Source: JAAZCI01 sp046462535 (lineage in GTDB: Bacteria; Pseudomonadota; Gammaproteobacteria; Cardiobacteriales; Wohlfahrtiimonadaceae). Taken from it: a DNA stretch of 64,000 bases. The notes below the pieces were generated by a model. It was given only the letters and a program-made list of their open reading frames with translations. It was not told the DNA's origin and did no database searches. Every line of letters starts with the position of its first letter. Position 1 is the stretch's first letter. The stretch is from NCBI GenBank assembly GCA_046462535.1, contig JBKGVF010000016.1, positions 1 through 64,000 on the forward strand. The letters run 5' to 3'. Position numbers and translations under genes: made by a program. This document shows positions 8,486 to 16,213 of this stretch, piece by piece.

Positions 8486-8938
8486 TTAAAGATCGGTTTG
8501 ACACCCAGCAGGGCGATATTTTTGGGCGACATCTGTTTTACAGATCCAGCTGCCCGCCCCACTACGTACCCATTCGAGCTTCTGCCCCTTAATGGCGCCA
8601 GCAGCCTTGTTGCCAAATTCGGTTGTGATTCTCGTCTCTGCTGTTAGCATCTCCCCCTCTTTCGGGGTGAGGGGAAAGCCAAACTCTAATAGGTTAGAGC
8701 TATTTACCAACCCTAAATCACACTCGTCACGCTCACTGCTTCCAACCTTTAGGCGCCCCTCATGGAGGCAGATCTCAACTCCAAGACGAATCTCACCCGA
8801 CTCCCCCATAACACGACTCACTTGTGTTTTGATTATATAATTTTGATATTGGGGAATGGCAATTGCTGCTAATACCCCAATAATCGCTATCACAATCATC
8901 AGTTCAATAAGGGTAAATCCTCTAGCGCTTAATGGCAT
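8486..8938 (-). CDS. Type IV pilin, paralogue of the major pilin
   Basis: 150 aa prepilin with a short basic leader and the processing site RG|FTLIEL; the N-terminal helix (MIVIAIIGVLAAIAIPQYQ) nearly matches the major pilin next door. The body is divergent and has a Cys pair early (C-L-H-E-G ... D-E-C) and a C-terminal W-x-C ... RYRPAGC loop. I use the ATG at 8938, with GGGAG upstream; longer in-frame starts would read through the terminator of the major pilin gene. A TTTACA/TAGAGT pair upstream could be a weak sigma-70 promoter. Confidence 0.85.
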   Translation of the reverse strand: MPLSARGFTLIELMIVIAIIGVLAAIAIPQYQNYIIKTQVSRVMGESGEIRLGVEICLHEGRLKVGSSERDECDLGLVNSSNLLEFGFPLTPKEGEMLTAETRITTEFGNKAAGAIKGQKLEWVRSGAGSWICKTDVAQKYRPAGCQTDL

Positions 8939-8999
8939 ATTTAGTAACTCCCATCTACTTAAAGTAACCACTCTAAGCTTATTAACTCTTAAATGTAAA

Positions 9000-9027
9000 A
9001 ATGCCCCACCTGTGTGGGTGGGGCATT
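9000..9027 (-). terminator. Rho-independent terminator of the major pilin gene
   Basis: AATGCCCCACC and GGTGGGGCATT form a perfect 11-bp GC-rich stem around a 6-base loop, followed on the minus strand by TTTTACATTT. It lies about 60 bp past the major pilin stop. Confidence 0.93.
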
Positions 9028-9088
9028 CCATAATGAATTATAACTCCAAGTATAATCAAGCTTTAACTATACAGCTATAGCTTAAATA

Positions 9089-9577
9089 TTAAGCACCAGG
9101 ACATCCTGCAGGAGCAAACTTTTTATCAACTGTAGTTGCACATGACCAAGTACCATGCTCATCACGAGTCCACGTTAATGTTTTATCAGCAATAGACTGA
9201 GCTGCGTTATTTCCAAATGTAGCTTTAATTGTAGTATCATCATTTGCTGACGCACCAAAATTAACTTCGGCTGTTCCTGTTCCAGTAGCTGGAGTACCTG
9301 TTACCATAGCAGAGTTTGCTGTAGCCGCAGCTAATAAGTTAGAACCCGTACCACCTGGATCACACTGTGTAGAATCCTCACCTAAAGTTGTACGGCCCTC
9401 TAAAATACAAGCTTCTACTGCTGTACGAAGACCACCTGTCTCACCCATTACACGGCTCACTTGTGATTTAGCGATGTAGTTTTGGTACTGAGGAATCGCA
9501 ACTGCTGCAAGAATACCGATGATCGCAACAACGATCATTAACTCGATTAGGGTAAAACCTTGTTGAATAGTTTTCAT
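9089..9577 (-). CDS. pilA: Major type IV pilin (PilA/FimA type)
   Basis: 162 aa. Leader MKTIQQG is cut before FTLIELMIVVAIIGILAAVA, the textbook type IVa pilin start with Phe1 (methylated after cleavage) and Glu5 for subunit docking. The globular domain is rich in Ala, Thr and Gly, as in an exposed, variable surface, and ends with the disulfide loop WSCATTVDKKFAPAGC. Clues that this is the major pilin are the strong sigma-54 promoter at 9663-9677, a good AAGGAT ribosome site and a strong terminator. Polymerised by PilB/PilC after cleavage by PilD; all three genes are in the window. Confidence 0.93.
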   Translation of the reverse strand: MKTIQQGFTLIELMIVVAIIGILAAVAIPQYQNYIAKSQVSRVMGETGGLRTAVEACILEGRTTLGEDSTQCDPGGTGSNLLAAATANSAMVTGTPATGTGTAEVNFGASANDDTTIKATFGNNAAQSIADKTLTWTRDEHGTWSCATTVDKKFAPAGCPGA

Positions 9578-9630
9578 ATCTATTAATCCTTTTCAATATT
9601 AAGTTATAAAAATAATCACTCTAAAGTAGA

Positions 9631-9646
9631 ATCACCTCTCGGTGAT
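9631..9646 (-). promoter_or_regulatory. 5' leader hairpin of the major pilin mRNA
   Basis: ATCACC-TCTC-GGTGAT forms a 6-bp stem and tetraloop. It would begin only a few bases after the start of transcription predicted from the -24/-12 promoter (about 9652), so it could cap and protect the 5' end of the mRNA. Confidence 0.5.
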
Positions 9647-9662
9647 CTCGCTCTCCAATAAA

Positions 9663-9677
9663 GCAATCGGCGTGCCA
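9663..9677 (-). promoter_or_regulatory. Sigma-54 (-24/-12) promoter of the major pilin gene
   Basis: Read on the minus strand the site is TGGCACGCCGATTGC: the -24 element TGGCAC, 5 bases, then the -12 element TTGC, an essentially perfect match to the RpoN consensus. It lies 86 bp before the pilin ATG, giving a leader of about 75 bases. Pilin genes of Pseudomonas and Dichelobacter are known to use RpoN with PilR; rpoN is at 61013-62473 here, but pilS/pilR are not in the window. Confidence 0.92.
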
Positions 9678-9712
9678 ACTTTTATAAAAGATTCTCTTTT
9701 CTATCTTTATAT

Positions 9713-9740
9713 GGAGGAAAACCCGCTAAGGATGGGGCTT
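9713..9740 (-). terminator. Possible weak terminator after holB
   Basis: On the minus strand AAGCCC pairs with GGGTTT (one G-U pair) around an 11-base loop and is followed by TTCC. It could stop transcripts leaving holB before they reach the pilin promoter. The stem is short and the loop large. Confidence 0.3.
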
Positions 9741-9842
9741 CTCGTCATCTTTACTTATATTAATAGAGATTTTTGGTTGCCTATATTTTGAGCATCAACC
9801 AACCCCACCTCCAGTAAGGATACCTCTTTGAGTGTTAATTTA

Positions 9843-9916
9843 TGTCAGCTTGGTGACACTTTTTGTCAGAATAGACAATTTTTGACACCCATTTTTTGGC
9901 AGTGACACTATTTGTC
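9843..9916. promoter_or_regulatory. Phased TGTC/GACA array, candidate PilR enhancer
   Basis: Seven TGTC or GACA cores start at 9843, 9855, 9864, 9874, 9884, 9904 and 9913, so steps are 12, 9, 10, 10, 20 and 9 bp, about one helical turn each. Two pairs form inverted repeats with 5-bp gaps (TGACA-CTTTT-TGTCA; AGTGACA-CTATT-TGTCACT). PilR of Pseudomonas is known to bind repeated TGTC elements upstream of the pilin promoter. The array is about 190-265 bp upstream of the predicted start site and its far end overlaps the holB stop. Confidence 0.6.
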
Positions 9917-10906
9917 ACTAAGAAGTGTTAAGAACCACCCCTCCATTGCCCAATCAGTACGCAGTTGGGTTCCCCTCTCCTCTAATTGAATCTGGAGCAG
10001 TGCGTCATAGCGCTGGAGTGCCTCCTTAGGGGAGAGGCGATTGAGTTGAGCAGCCATCTTTGGGGTGAGCCCCCCTTCACTCGTAAGTGATTGCCCCTTA
10101 ACCCGTTCACTTAACCAGTAGAGCAGCAGTTGAAAGAGGAGTTGCTCCTCCTCTAATAGATTCTTTACCCCATCTGTTAGGGAGTCCCCCTCAATAATGG
10201 CCATCAATTGCTGCTGTAGGGGGAGCAGCTTTTTTAAATAGTCACCATTATGGAGTTGTAAGGCTTGGTAAGGGGCGTGATAACTGAGCCTTAAGAGCTC
10301 CGATGCCTCGTTAGGGGGGATGGAAGCGACTTTTGTTAACCATTCCACCGCCATTTCTGGCGAAGGCCCCCTAAGGGGGAGAGCCTCGCAGCGACTGATA
10401 ATGGTTGCTGGGAGTCGTCTTGGCACACTGCTGGTAAGAAGGAAGAGAAAATGGTTAGGGGGCTCCTCTAATATCTTAAGGAGACTATTGGCGGCATTGA
10501 GATTGAGTCGCTCTGCATTATTGATCTGTACTACTTTATAGCCGGTCTCCGCACTCTGGTGGGCAAATTGGATAATATTACGAATATCAGCAATGGGGAT
10601 CTCCGCCGTACCCGAAAGTGTAATTGAGTCGGGGTGATGCCCCCGCTCTAACCAGAGGCAGCTTTGGCATTGACCACAGGGGTGGAGGGGAATTGAGAGC
10701 CCCATCTTAGCCGCCTCTTGCAACTTAAGGCAGAGGCGCCCAGCATGAATGGATGTTGCCAATGTACGCTTCCCCAATCCCTTTCGCCCAGTGAGGAGGA
10801 GCGCTTTTGGAGCACGATCGCTATAACAGCGCCCTAAAAGGGTGCGGAGTGGGGTCTCGAGCCATGGGGCTGGTTGAGTAAGTGGGTTATTCTTCGCACG
10901 TGTCAT
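9908..10906 (-). CDS. holB: DNA polymerase III delta' subunit
   Basis: 332 aa clamp-loader subunit. The degenerate P-loop TGRKGLGKRT is at 39-48; four cysteines (59, 77, 80, 83, in CGQCQSC) form the zinc module known in delta'; NSLLKILEEPP and ISRC follow, where ISRC is the SRC motif that touches ATP in the neighbouring subunit. It follows mltG and tmk as in many gammaproteobacteria. The stop codon sits inside an inverted repeat that belongs to the pilin enhancer array. Confidence 0.93.
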   Translation of the reverse strand: MTRAKNNPLTQPAPWLETPLRTLLGRCYSDRAPKALLLTGRKGLGKRTLATSIHAGRLCLKLQEAAKMGLSIPLHPCGQCQSCLWLERGHHPDSITLSGTAEIPIADIRNIIQFAHQSAETGYKVVQINNAERLNLNAANSLLKILEEPPNHFLFLLTSSVPRRLPATIISRCEALPLRGPSPEMAVEWLTKVASIPPNEASELLRLSYHAPYQALQLHNGDYLKKLLPLQQQLMAIIEGDSLTDGVKNLLEEEQLLFQLLLYWLSERVKGQSLTSEGGLTPKMAAQLNRLSPKEALQRYDALLQIQLEERGTQLRTDWAMEGWFLTLLSDK

Positions 10907-11026
10907 AGGTACTCCACTAAAGATAGATGATTACTATAAGTGAATGATTCTACCCCCTAAAGAGTGAATGGTGAGGAGTGGTAAAGGGGGGATAAGTTGA
11001 ATATTGAGGTTGAGTATTGCAGCCCC

Positions 11027-11668
11027 CTATCGTAAGGACTCCGCTTTGGTGGGGAGTAGATTCTTAAGATCGGCGATAATGGCCCCCTCTACCGCAGCAA
11101 TCGATTGGGTTGCATCAATATGGCGAAACTGATGGGGGCGCTGCTGTAACAAGGTTTCAAAACCTCGGGTAACGGCCTCAAAGAAGCTACGCTCCTCCTC
11201 CTCAAAACGATCGGTTGCCCCCCGCTTCCCTACCCGCTCAAATCCTACCTCTAGGGGAAGATCGAACCAATAGGTACGATCAGGGCGCAGATCACCCAAC
11301 GTTAATGCTTCTAAGGTTGCGATCTCTGCAATAGGGAGCCCACGCCCATACCCTTGATAGGCGTAACTCGACTCGGTAAAACGATCGGAGAGGACCCATT
11401 TACCCTGCGCTAACGCCGGCTCAATTACCTGACGTAGATGCTCTGCTCGTGCTGCAAAGAGTAGGAGGAGCTCCGCCTTCGCCCCCATTGGCTCATTAAG
11501 CAGTAGAGTGCGGATCTTCTCCCCTAATGGGGTTCCTCCCGGCTCTCGGGTAGTGATCACCTCAATCTGCTCTTGCCGTAGGTAGTGGGCAATTCGCTCC
11601 ATCTGGGTACTCTTCCCCGCCCCCTCCCCCCCTTCAAAGGTGATAAGACGACCTCGCTTCTGGCTCAC
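11027..11668 (-). CDS. tmk: Thymidylate kinase
   Basis: 213 aa; phosphorylates dTMP to dTDP. The P-loop EGGEGAGKST is at 12-21, the DR(F/Y) motif is in SDRFTESSYAYQGYGRG, and REPGGTPLGEKIR follows the first helix, all standard for the bacterial enzyme. The start overlaps the mltG stop by 4 bp (ATGA type), indicating translational coupling. A 120-bp gap to holB has no visible signal. Confidence 0.96.
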   Translation of the reverse strand: MSQKRGRLITFEGGEGAGKSTQMERIAHYLRQEQIEVITTREPGGTPLGEKIRTLLLNEPMGAKAELLLLFAARAEHLRQVIEPALAQGKWVLSDRFTESSYAYQGYGRGLPIAEIATLEALTLGDLRPDRTYWFDLPLEVGFERVGKRGATDRFEEEERSFFEAVTRGFETLLQQRPHQFRHIDATQSIAAVEGAIIADLKNLLPTKAESLR

Positions 11669-12735
11669 TTCAGCTCCTTTGCCTTTAATTGACGCTGCCG
11701 CTCCCGATAGAGGCGGACCGCTCGATTATGCTCCTCTAACGTTGCGCTAAAGGTATGGCGGCCCGATCCATCCCCCTTCGCCACAAAGTAGAGCGCCTCC
11801 CCCACCTCTGGCATCGCCGCGGCATAGATCGCCGCAACACTTGGCATTGCAATCGGCGTTGGGGGTAAGCCCGCCCGTGTATAGGTGTTATATGGGGTAT
11901 CTCGATCAAGATCACTCCGATAGATCGTACCTTGATAACGATCCCCCATCCCATAGATAACAGTGGGATCAGTCTGAAGGCGCATCCCCAACTGTAAACG
12001 GCGGGTAAAGACCCCTGCAATTGCTGCTCGCTCTTCAGCGATACCTGTCTCCTTCTCTACAATAGAGGCTAAGGTTAAGAGCTCATGGGGGGAGTTGATC
12101 GGGAGACCCGGATCTTTCTGCCGATAGGCATCCGCTAAAACCCGCTGCATCGCTCGGTAACTGCGCTCTAGTAGCTCCCGATCGGTATAGTTGCGAGGAA
12201 AGAAGTAGGTGTCTGGAAGAAAGTATCCCTCGTAGGGTGCCCCTTCCGCCCCTATAAGGGCCATAATCTCTTCAGGCGTTTTACCCGTTAAGGTCTGTTG
12301 CAGATCGTCAGATTCAGCAATTCGCGCCATCATCTCTTTAAAGGTCCACCCCTCAATAATGGTAAAGCTATATTGCACCACCCGCCCACGAGTAAAGGCA
12401 TTGAGCAGATCTTGGGGGGTACTTCCCGCTTCGATACGGTACTCTCCCACCTTTATATTTCGTGCTTGACCGGTGATCCGCCCATACCAGCGAAAAAATT
12501 TAGGGTCGTGCAGAATATCCGCCGCAACCAGCTGCTCTGCCACTCTTTCAATCGACATTCCCGGGGTAATCTCAAAAGTGAGATCCCGCTCAATTGCTAA
12601 GGGTGTTTTAAGAAAGCGGCTAAATTCAAGTCCTACGCCCCCAATTGAGAAGAGCCCAAAGATAATCAGCCCCACGATTAAGCCGCGACTGATCAGATAT
12701 TTAAGGATTGCCCCTAACCACTTTGCTAACCGCAT
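11665..12735 (-). CDS. mltG: Endolytic murein transglycosylase MltG
   Basis: 356 aa inner-membrane protein; one N-terminal helix at about 15-33, then a periplasmic YceG domain. MltG cuts nascent glycan strands and is thought to set their length. The catalytic glutamate lies in LASIVEKET (Glu227 by my count); YEGYFLPDTYFF and LQTDPTVIYG are other family blocks. It begins about 10 bp after the fabF stop. pabC, often found between fabF and mltG, is absent. Confidence 0.95.
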   Translation of the reverse strand: MRLAKWLGAILKYLISRGLIVGLIIFGLFSIGGVGLEFSRFLKTPLAIERDLTFEITPGMSIERVAEQLVAADILHDPKFFRWYGRITGQARNIKVGEYRIEAGSTPQDLLNAFTRGRVVQYSFTIIEGWTFKEMMARIAESDDLQQTLTGKTPEEIMALIGAEGAPYEGYFLPDTYFFPRNYTDRELLERSYRAMQRVLADAYRQKDPGLPINSPHELLTLASIVEKETGIAEERAAIAGVFTRRLQLGMRLQTDPTVIYGMGDRYQGTIYRSDLDRDTPYNTYTRAGLPPTPIAMPSVAAIYAAAMPEVGEALYFVAKGDGSGRHTFSATLEEHNRAVRLYRERQRQLKAKELK

Positions 12736-12744
12736 TCTCTACCC

Positions 12745-13983
12745 TTAAATCTTTTTAAAGAGGAGGGAGCCATTTGTTCCCCCAAAGCCAAAGGAGTTAC
12801 TTAAAGCAACCTCCACCTTATGGGATTGCGCCTCATGGGGTACTAGATTTAATCCAGCACACCCCTCTTCGGGATTATCGAGATTAATGGTTGGTGGCAC
12901 TACTTGATCCCGTATTGCCAATGTTGAGAAGACCGCTTCGATCCCCCCCGCAGCTCCTAATAGATGCCCTGTCATCGACTTTGTAGAGCTAATTGCCATC
13001 GATTTAATCCGCTCCCCTACCACCTTCTCTAAAGCGTAGATCTCAATCATATCCCCTAATGGGGTTGATGTTCCATGGGCGTTGACATAATCGAGCTCAG
13101 ATGGATCTACTCCACCATCTTTTAGCGCTGCCGCCATACAGCGAGCCGCCCCATCACCATCGGGAGAGGGGGTTGTAATATGGTGTGCATCAGAGCTCAT
13201 TCCAAATCCTGCCAATTCACAGTAGATCTTAGCACCCCGCTTTTTTGCATGCTCATACTCTTCTAATACTAAGATCCCTGCTCCATCCCCTAACATAAAA
13301 CCATCCCGATCTTGATCCCAAGGGCGAGAGGCTTTTTCAGGCTCATCATTCCGGCGAGAGAGTGCTCGCGCGGCAGCAAAACCACCAATTCCGGTGGGGC
13401 AAGTAGCCATCTCTGCTCCCCCTGTCACCATCACATCAGCATCTCCATAAGCAATAAGCCGTGCTGCTAAACCGATCGCATGGGTGGCCGAAGCACAAGC
13501 GGTAACCGTTGCTAAATTGGGGCCTTTTAACCCCCGCATAATGGAGAGCTGACCTGCCACCATATTGATAATTGCTCCTGGGACAAAGAATGGGCTAACC
13601 CGCCTCGGCCCCCGCTCTAAAATAACATTATGGGTCTCCTCAATTGCTGGAAGCCCCCCAATTCCTGACCCTACCATAGAGCCAATACGCTCTGCATTCT
13701 CTTCTGTAATCTCTAGTCCGGAATCATCAAGAGCCGCTAAACTAGCAGAGAGTCCATATTGTAAAAAGAGATCCATACGGCGAGCATCGCGCGGATTGAG
13801 ATATTCTGCCACATCGAACTCTTTGACAGGCGCCGAAAAGGTGACGGGATAATCAGAGGCATCAAAGAGGGTAATGGGAGCGGCGCCACTTCTTCCGGCA
13901 AGTAGATTCTTCCATGATTCTTCTACACTATTCCCAACAGGGGTAATCGCCCCTAAACCCGTAACAACGATACGACGCTTCAT
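12745..13983 (-). CDS. fabF: 3-oxoacyl-ACP synthase II (FabF)
   Basis: 412 aa. Condenses malonyl-ACP with acyl-ACP in fatty acid elongation. The catalytic triad falls at the canonical numbers: Cys163 (VTACASATH), His303 (NAHGTSTPLGD) and His340 (STKSMTGHLLGAAGG); the glycine-rich end reads NSFGFGGTNGSL. It lies downstream of acpP, separated by a 204-bp gap with two hairpins, so its output may be uncoupled from acpP. Confidence 0.97.
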   Translation of the reverse strand: MKRRIVVTGLGAITPVGNSVEESWKNLLAGRSGAAPITLFDASDYPVTFSAPVKEFDVAEYLNPRDARRMDLFLQYGLSASLAALDDSGLEITEENAERIGSMVGSGIGGLPAIEETHNVILERGPRRVSPFFVPGAIINMVAGQLSIMRGLKGPNLATVTACASATHAIGLAARLIAYGDADVMVTGGAEMATCPTGIGGFAAARALSRRNDEPEKASRPWDQDRDGFMLGDGAGILVLEEYEHAKKRGAKIYCELAGFGMSSDAHHITTPSPDGDGAARCMAAALKDGGVDPSELDYVNAHGTSTPLGDMIEIYALEKVVGERIKSMAISSTKSMTGHLLGAAGGIEAVFSTLAIRDQVVPPTINLDNPEEGCAGLNLVPHEAQSHKVEVALSNSFGFGGTNGSLLFKKI

Positions 13984-14042
13984 ACTTAAATTCCTCTCTT
14001 ACAATTTCTAGATCGTTAATTGTTCGCTAATATAACAAGAAA

Positions 14043-14088
14043 GCGACTCTGTTTTAAAACTTAAAAAAATAAGTCCAAACAGAGTCGC
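14043..14088 (-). repeat. Two-tier hairpin between acpP and fabF
   Basis: GCGACTCTGTTT and AAACAGAGTCGC make a perfect 12-bp outer stem; inside the 22-base loop ACTTA and TAAGT can pair again around a run of A (U on the other strand). It stands about 60 bp before fabF, fitting partial termination or mRNA 3'-end protection after acpP. Confidence 0.65.
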
Positions 14089-14158
14089 CTCAAATCGTCA
14101 ATTGTGACTACTGATCTAATCAATTACAGCGTAAATGCTAAGCTAATAATCGGATCAT

Positions 14159-14181
14159 AATCTTAAGCTAGGCTTAGGATT
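14159..14181 (-). repeat. Hairpin directly after acpP
   Basis: AATCTTAAGC and GCTTAGGATT pair (one T-G wobble) around a 3-base loop, starting 7 bases beyond the acpP stop. There is no U-tract, so a stabilising 3' stem-loop on the acpP message is more likely than a terminator. Confidence 0.5.
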
Positions 14182-14187
14182 ATCCTC

Positions 14188-14421
14188 TTATTTGTTGGCG
14201 TTTACGTAGTCAATAGCCTGTTGAACAGTTGTGATCTTCTCAGCTTCCTCGTCAGGAATTTCGCAATCGAACTCTTCTTCAAGAGCCATTACTAATTCAA
14301 CTGTATCGAGTGAATCTGCACCTAAATCGTCAACAAAAGATGCCGCGTTTACAACTTGCTCTTCTTTAACATCAAGTTGTTCCATAATAATGTTTTTGAC
14401 ACGTACTTCGATGTCGCTCAT
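14188..14421 (-). CDS. acpP: Acyl carrier protein
   Basis: 77 aa, acidic, the usual size. Carries growing acyl chains on a 4'-phosphopantetheine arm attached to Ser37 in the invariant DDLGADSLDTVELVM motif. It sits between fabG and fabF as in the standard fab cluster, with its own non-coding spacers on both sides, as often seen for this very highly expressed gene. Confidence 0.98.
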   Translation of the reverse strand: MSDIEVRVKNIIMEQLDVKEEQVVNAASFVDDLGADSLDTVELVMALEEEFDCEIPDEEAEKITTVQQAIDYVNANK

Positions 14422-14553
14422 AACTCTTCTTATCCTTAACTAATTTAACAATAGGCACAATTGCCATGGAGATTATTCTACAGGGATTTCAAATCGTTCA
14501 AAACCCCTTTCTAGAAACTAATCCGATAAGTATAATTGCCTTTGATTGAAAAA

Positions 14554-15288
14554 TCAATCCATCAACATTCCACCATTGACCTGAATCGTCTCCCCTGTGA
14601 TGTAGCTTGCTCGCTCGGAAGCTAAAAAGGTAACCGCATGGGCAATCTCTTCAGGAGACCCTAATCGATCTAATGGAATCTGTGCTAATAGGCGCTCTTT
14701 AATCTCTTCTGGAAGATCTTTCGTCATATCGGTATCAATAAAACCAGGAGCAACAGCATTAACGGTAATGCCTCGTGAGCCCACCTCTTGCGCCATCGAT
14801 TTAGTAAAACCGATAACCCCTGCTTTTGCCGCGGCATAGTTGGTTTGCCCAGCATTACCGGTTACCCCAACGACAGAACTAATGTTAATAATACGGCCAA
14901 AACGAGCCTTCATCATCGGGCGCATCACCGCTTTAGAGAGGGTATAGACACTTGTTAAATTGGTATGAATAACATCAAGCCAATCCTCATCCTTCATTCG
15001 CATCAAGAGCTGATCTTTCGTTATGCCCGCATTATTAACTAAGATTGTGGGGGCCTCTCTCTCTTCGGCAATAACCTTTAAGACCGCTTCCACATTCTCC
15101 TTATCGGTAACATCAAGGCGCAATCCCCGCCCCTGATCACCTAAATACTCACTAATGGTCGCTGCGCCTCCATCGGAGGTGGCCGTTCCATAAACATAAG
15201 CTCCTTGGGCTGCTAAATCGGCTGCAATTGCACGACCAATGCCCCGTGTTGCCCCCGTTACAAGTGCTACTCTTCCTTCAAAACTCAT
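14554..15288 (-). CDS. fabG: 3-oxoacyl-ACP reductase FabG
   Basis: 244 aa short-chain dehydrogenase reducing 3-ketoacyl-ACP with NADPH. It has the nucleotide motif TGATRGIGRA, NNAGIT, and the catalytic Ser138-Tyr151-Lys155 at the same positions as the E. coli enzyme. The ATG follows AGGAGTG. plsX, fabH and fabD, which often precede it, are absent; the upstream neighbour is zapD and the 205-bp gap between them should hold a promoter. Confidence 0.96.
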   Translation of the reverse strand: MSFEGRVALVTGATRGIGRAIAADLAAQGAYVYGTATSDGGAATISEYLGDQGRGLRLDVTDKENVEAVLKVIAEEREAPTILVNNAGITKDQLLMRMKDEDWLDVIHTNLTSVYTLSKAVMRPMMKARFGRIINISSVVGVTGNAGQTNYAAAKAGVIGFTKSMAQEVGSRGITVNAVAPGFIDTDMTKDLPEEIKERLLAQIPLDRLGSPEEIAHAVTFLASERASYITGETIQVNGGMLMD

Positions 15289-15493
15289 ATCATCACTCCT
15301 CTGACTAGAATTGGTAATAGGTTAATCGATATCGATGATCACTAACCGGATCGTAAAAAAGTTGTTGGTTGCTGATTGTAGAATAGTTACTGATTAATTT
15401 TTGGCTAACAACTGTCAATATTTAAATAGTTGAGGGGTAATAGTAAAGGGTACTTACCGTTAACACCACCCCATTCATTGACCTATCATTGAG

Positions 15494-16213
15494 CTAAGCT
15501 CGCCCACAGGCACTCATCTCTAAGGTTAATTTATCTTCAACCTGCTTCCCCTCCTCCCATGGAGAGGCTTGCCGCATTAGGCGAATACTTAACTGATGAC
15601 GATTCCCACTAAATTCTGGATAGAGGTCATGATCCTCAATATTTAGACGAACTAAGAGCGCAGGCCACTTAATCGAGCAGTAGTAGAAACCATTCTCAAA
15701 TGTAATCTCTCGACTTTTAACCTTTGCCCGAATTTTTGCTAATACAAAGCCGATCGCCTCTTGGATCACTCTGAGCACCGCAAACCAGCGATAGAAGTGC
15801 TCTTTACGCACAGCGTGGGGCTTCTGTAACCAATGGTGAAGGGCGGGAAGATCAAACCCACAGACTCCGCCGGGAATATTAATCCGCTGCTTTAAGACAT
15901 TAAGAAAGACATTCTCTTTAATACTATCGTAGGCTCGAATTGAGAGATGATTGAGCGTACGCTTCACCTCCTCCATCTCACTGCGCTCCGCTTCGGAGTA
16001 GTTCTCATCTAAAATGGCGCGATCTAAGATACGAAGCAGCTCAATCTTCAGATCATTTTTAGAGACGAGCCCTACAATATCGAGAAGTGTCCTAATTGCA
16101 GCTAATGTACTCGGCGTTGAGTCGATTGCCATGTAGGATTCCGCCTGCTCAAAGAGCATCTCAATACGCAACAGGCGACGCATCCCTTCTGTTAAGGGGT
16201 ATTCATAAATCAT
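15494..16213 (-). CDS. zapD: Cell division protein ZapD
   Basis: 239 aa cytosolic protein of the DUF1342 family that crosslinks FtsZ filaments. The N-terminal EYPLTEGMRRLLRIE, the central INIPGGVCGFDLPALHHWL and the C-terminal DHDLYPEFSGNRHQLSIR all match the ZapD pattern. Its start overlaps the coaE stop by 4 bp. The pilD-coaE-zapD order is a known proteobacterial arrangement. Confidence 0.92.
   Translation of the reverse strand: MIYEYPLTEGMRRLLRIEMLFEQAESYMAIDSTPSTLAAIRTLLDIVGLVSKNDLKIELLRILDRAILDENYSEAERSEMEEVKRTLNHLSIRAYDSIKENVFLNVLKQRINIPGGVCGFDLPALHHWLQKPHAVRKEHFYRWFAVLRVIQEAIGFVLAKIRAKVKSREITFENGFYYCSIKWPALLVRLNIEDHDLYPEFSGNRHQLSIRLMRQASPWEEGKQVEDKLTLEMSACGRA

Noticed and set aside
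8939..9031. In-frame N-terminal extension of the second pilin
   Set aside because: It would be encoded through the terminator of the upstream pilin gene and would put 30 residues before the short prepilin leader; the ATG at 8938 has its own ribosome site.
9773..9802. TTGGTTG ... CAACCAA inverted repeat in the pilin upstream region
   Set aside because: Perfect 7-bp arms but a 16-base loop and no U-tract or known site; I looked for an IHF site in this region and found no good match.
15320..15347. GGTTA ... ATCGATATCGAT ... TAACC palindromic region upstream of fabG
   Set aside because: The inner 12-mer is made of repeated ATCGAT and the outer arms are not symmetric about it; too weak to call an operator.
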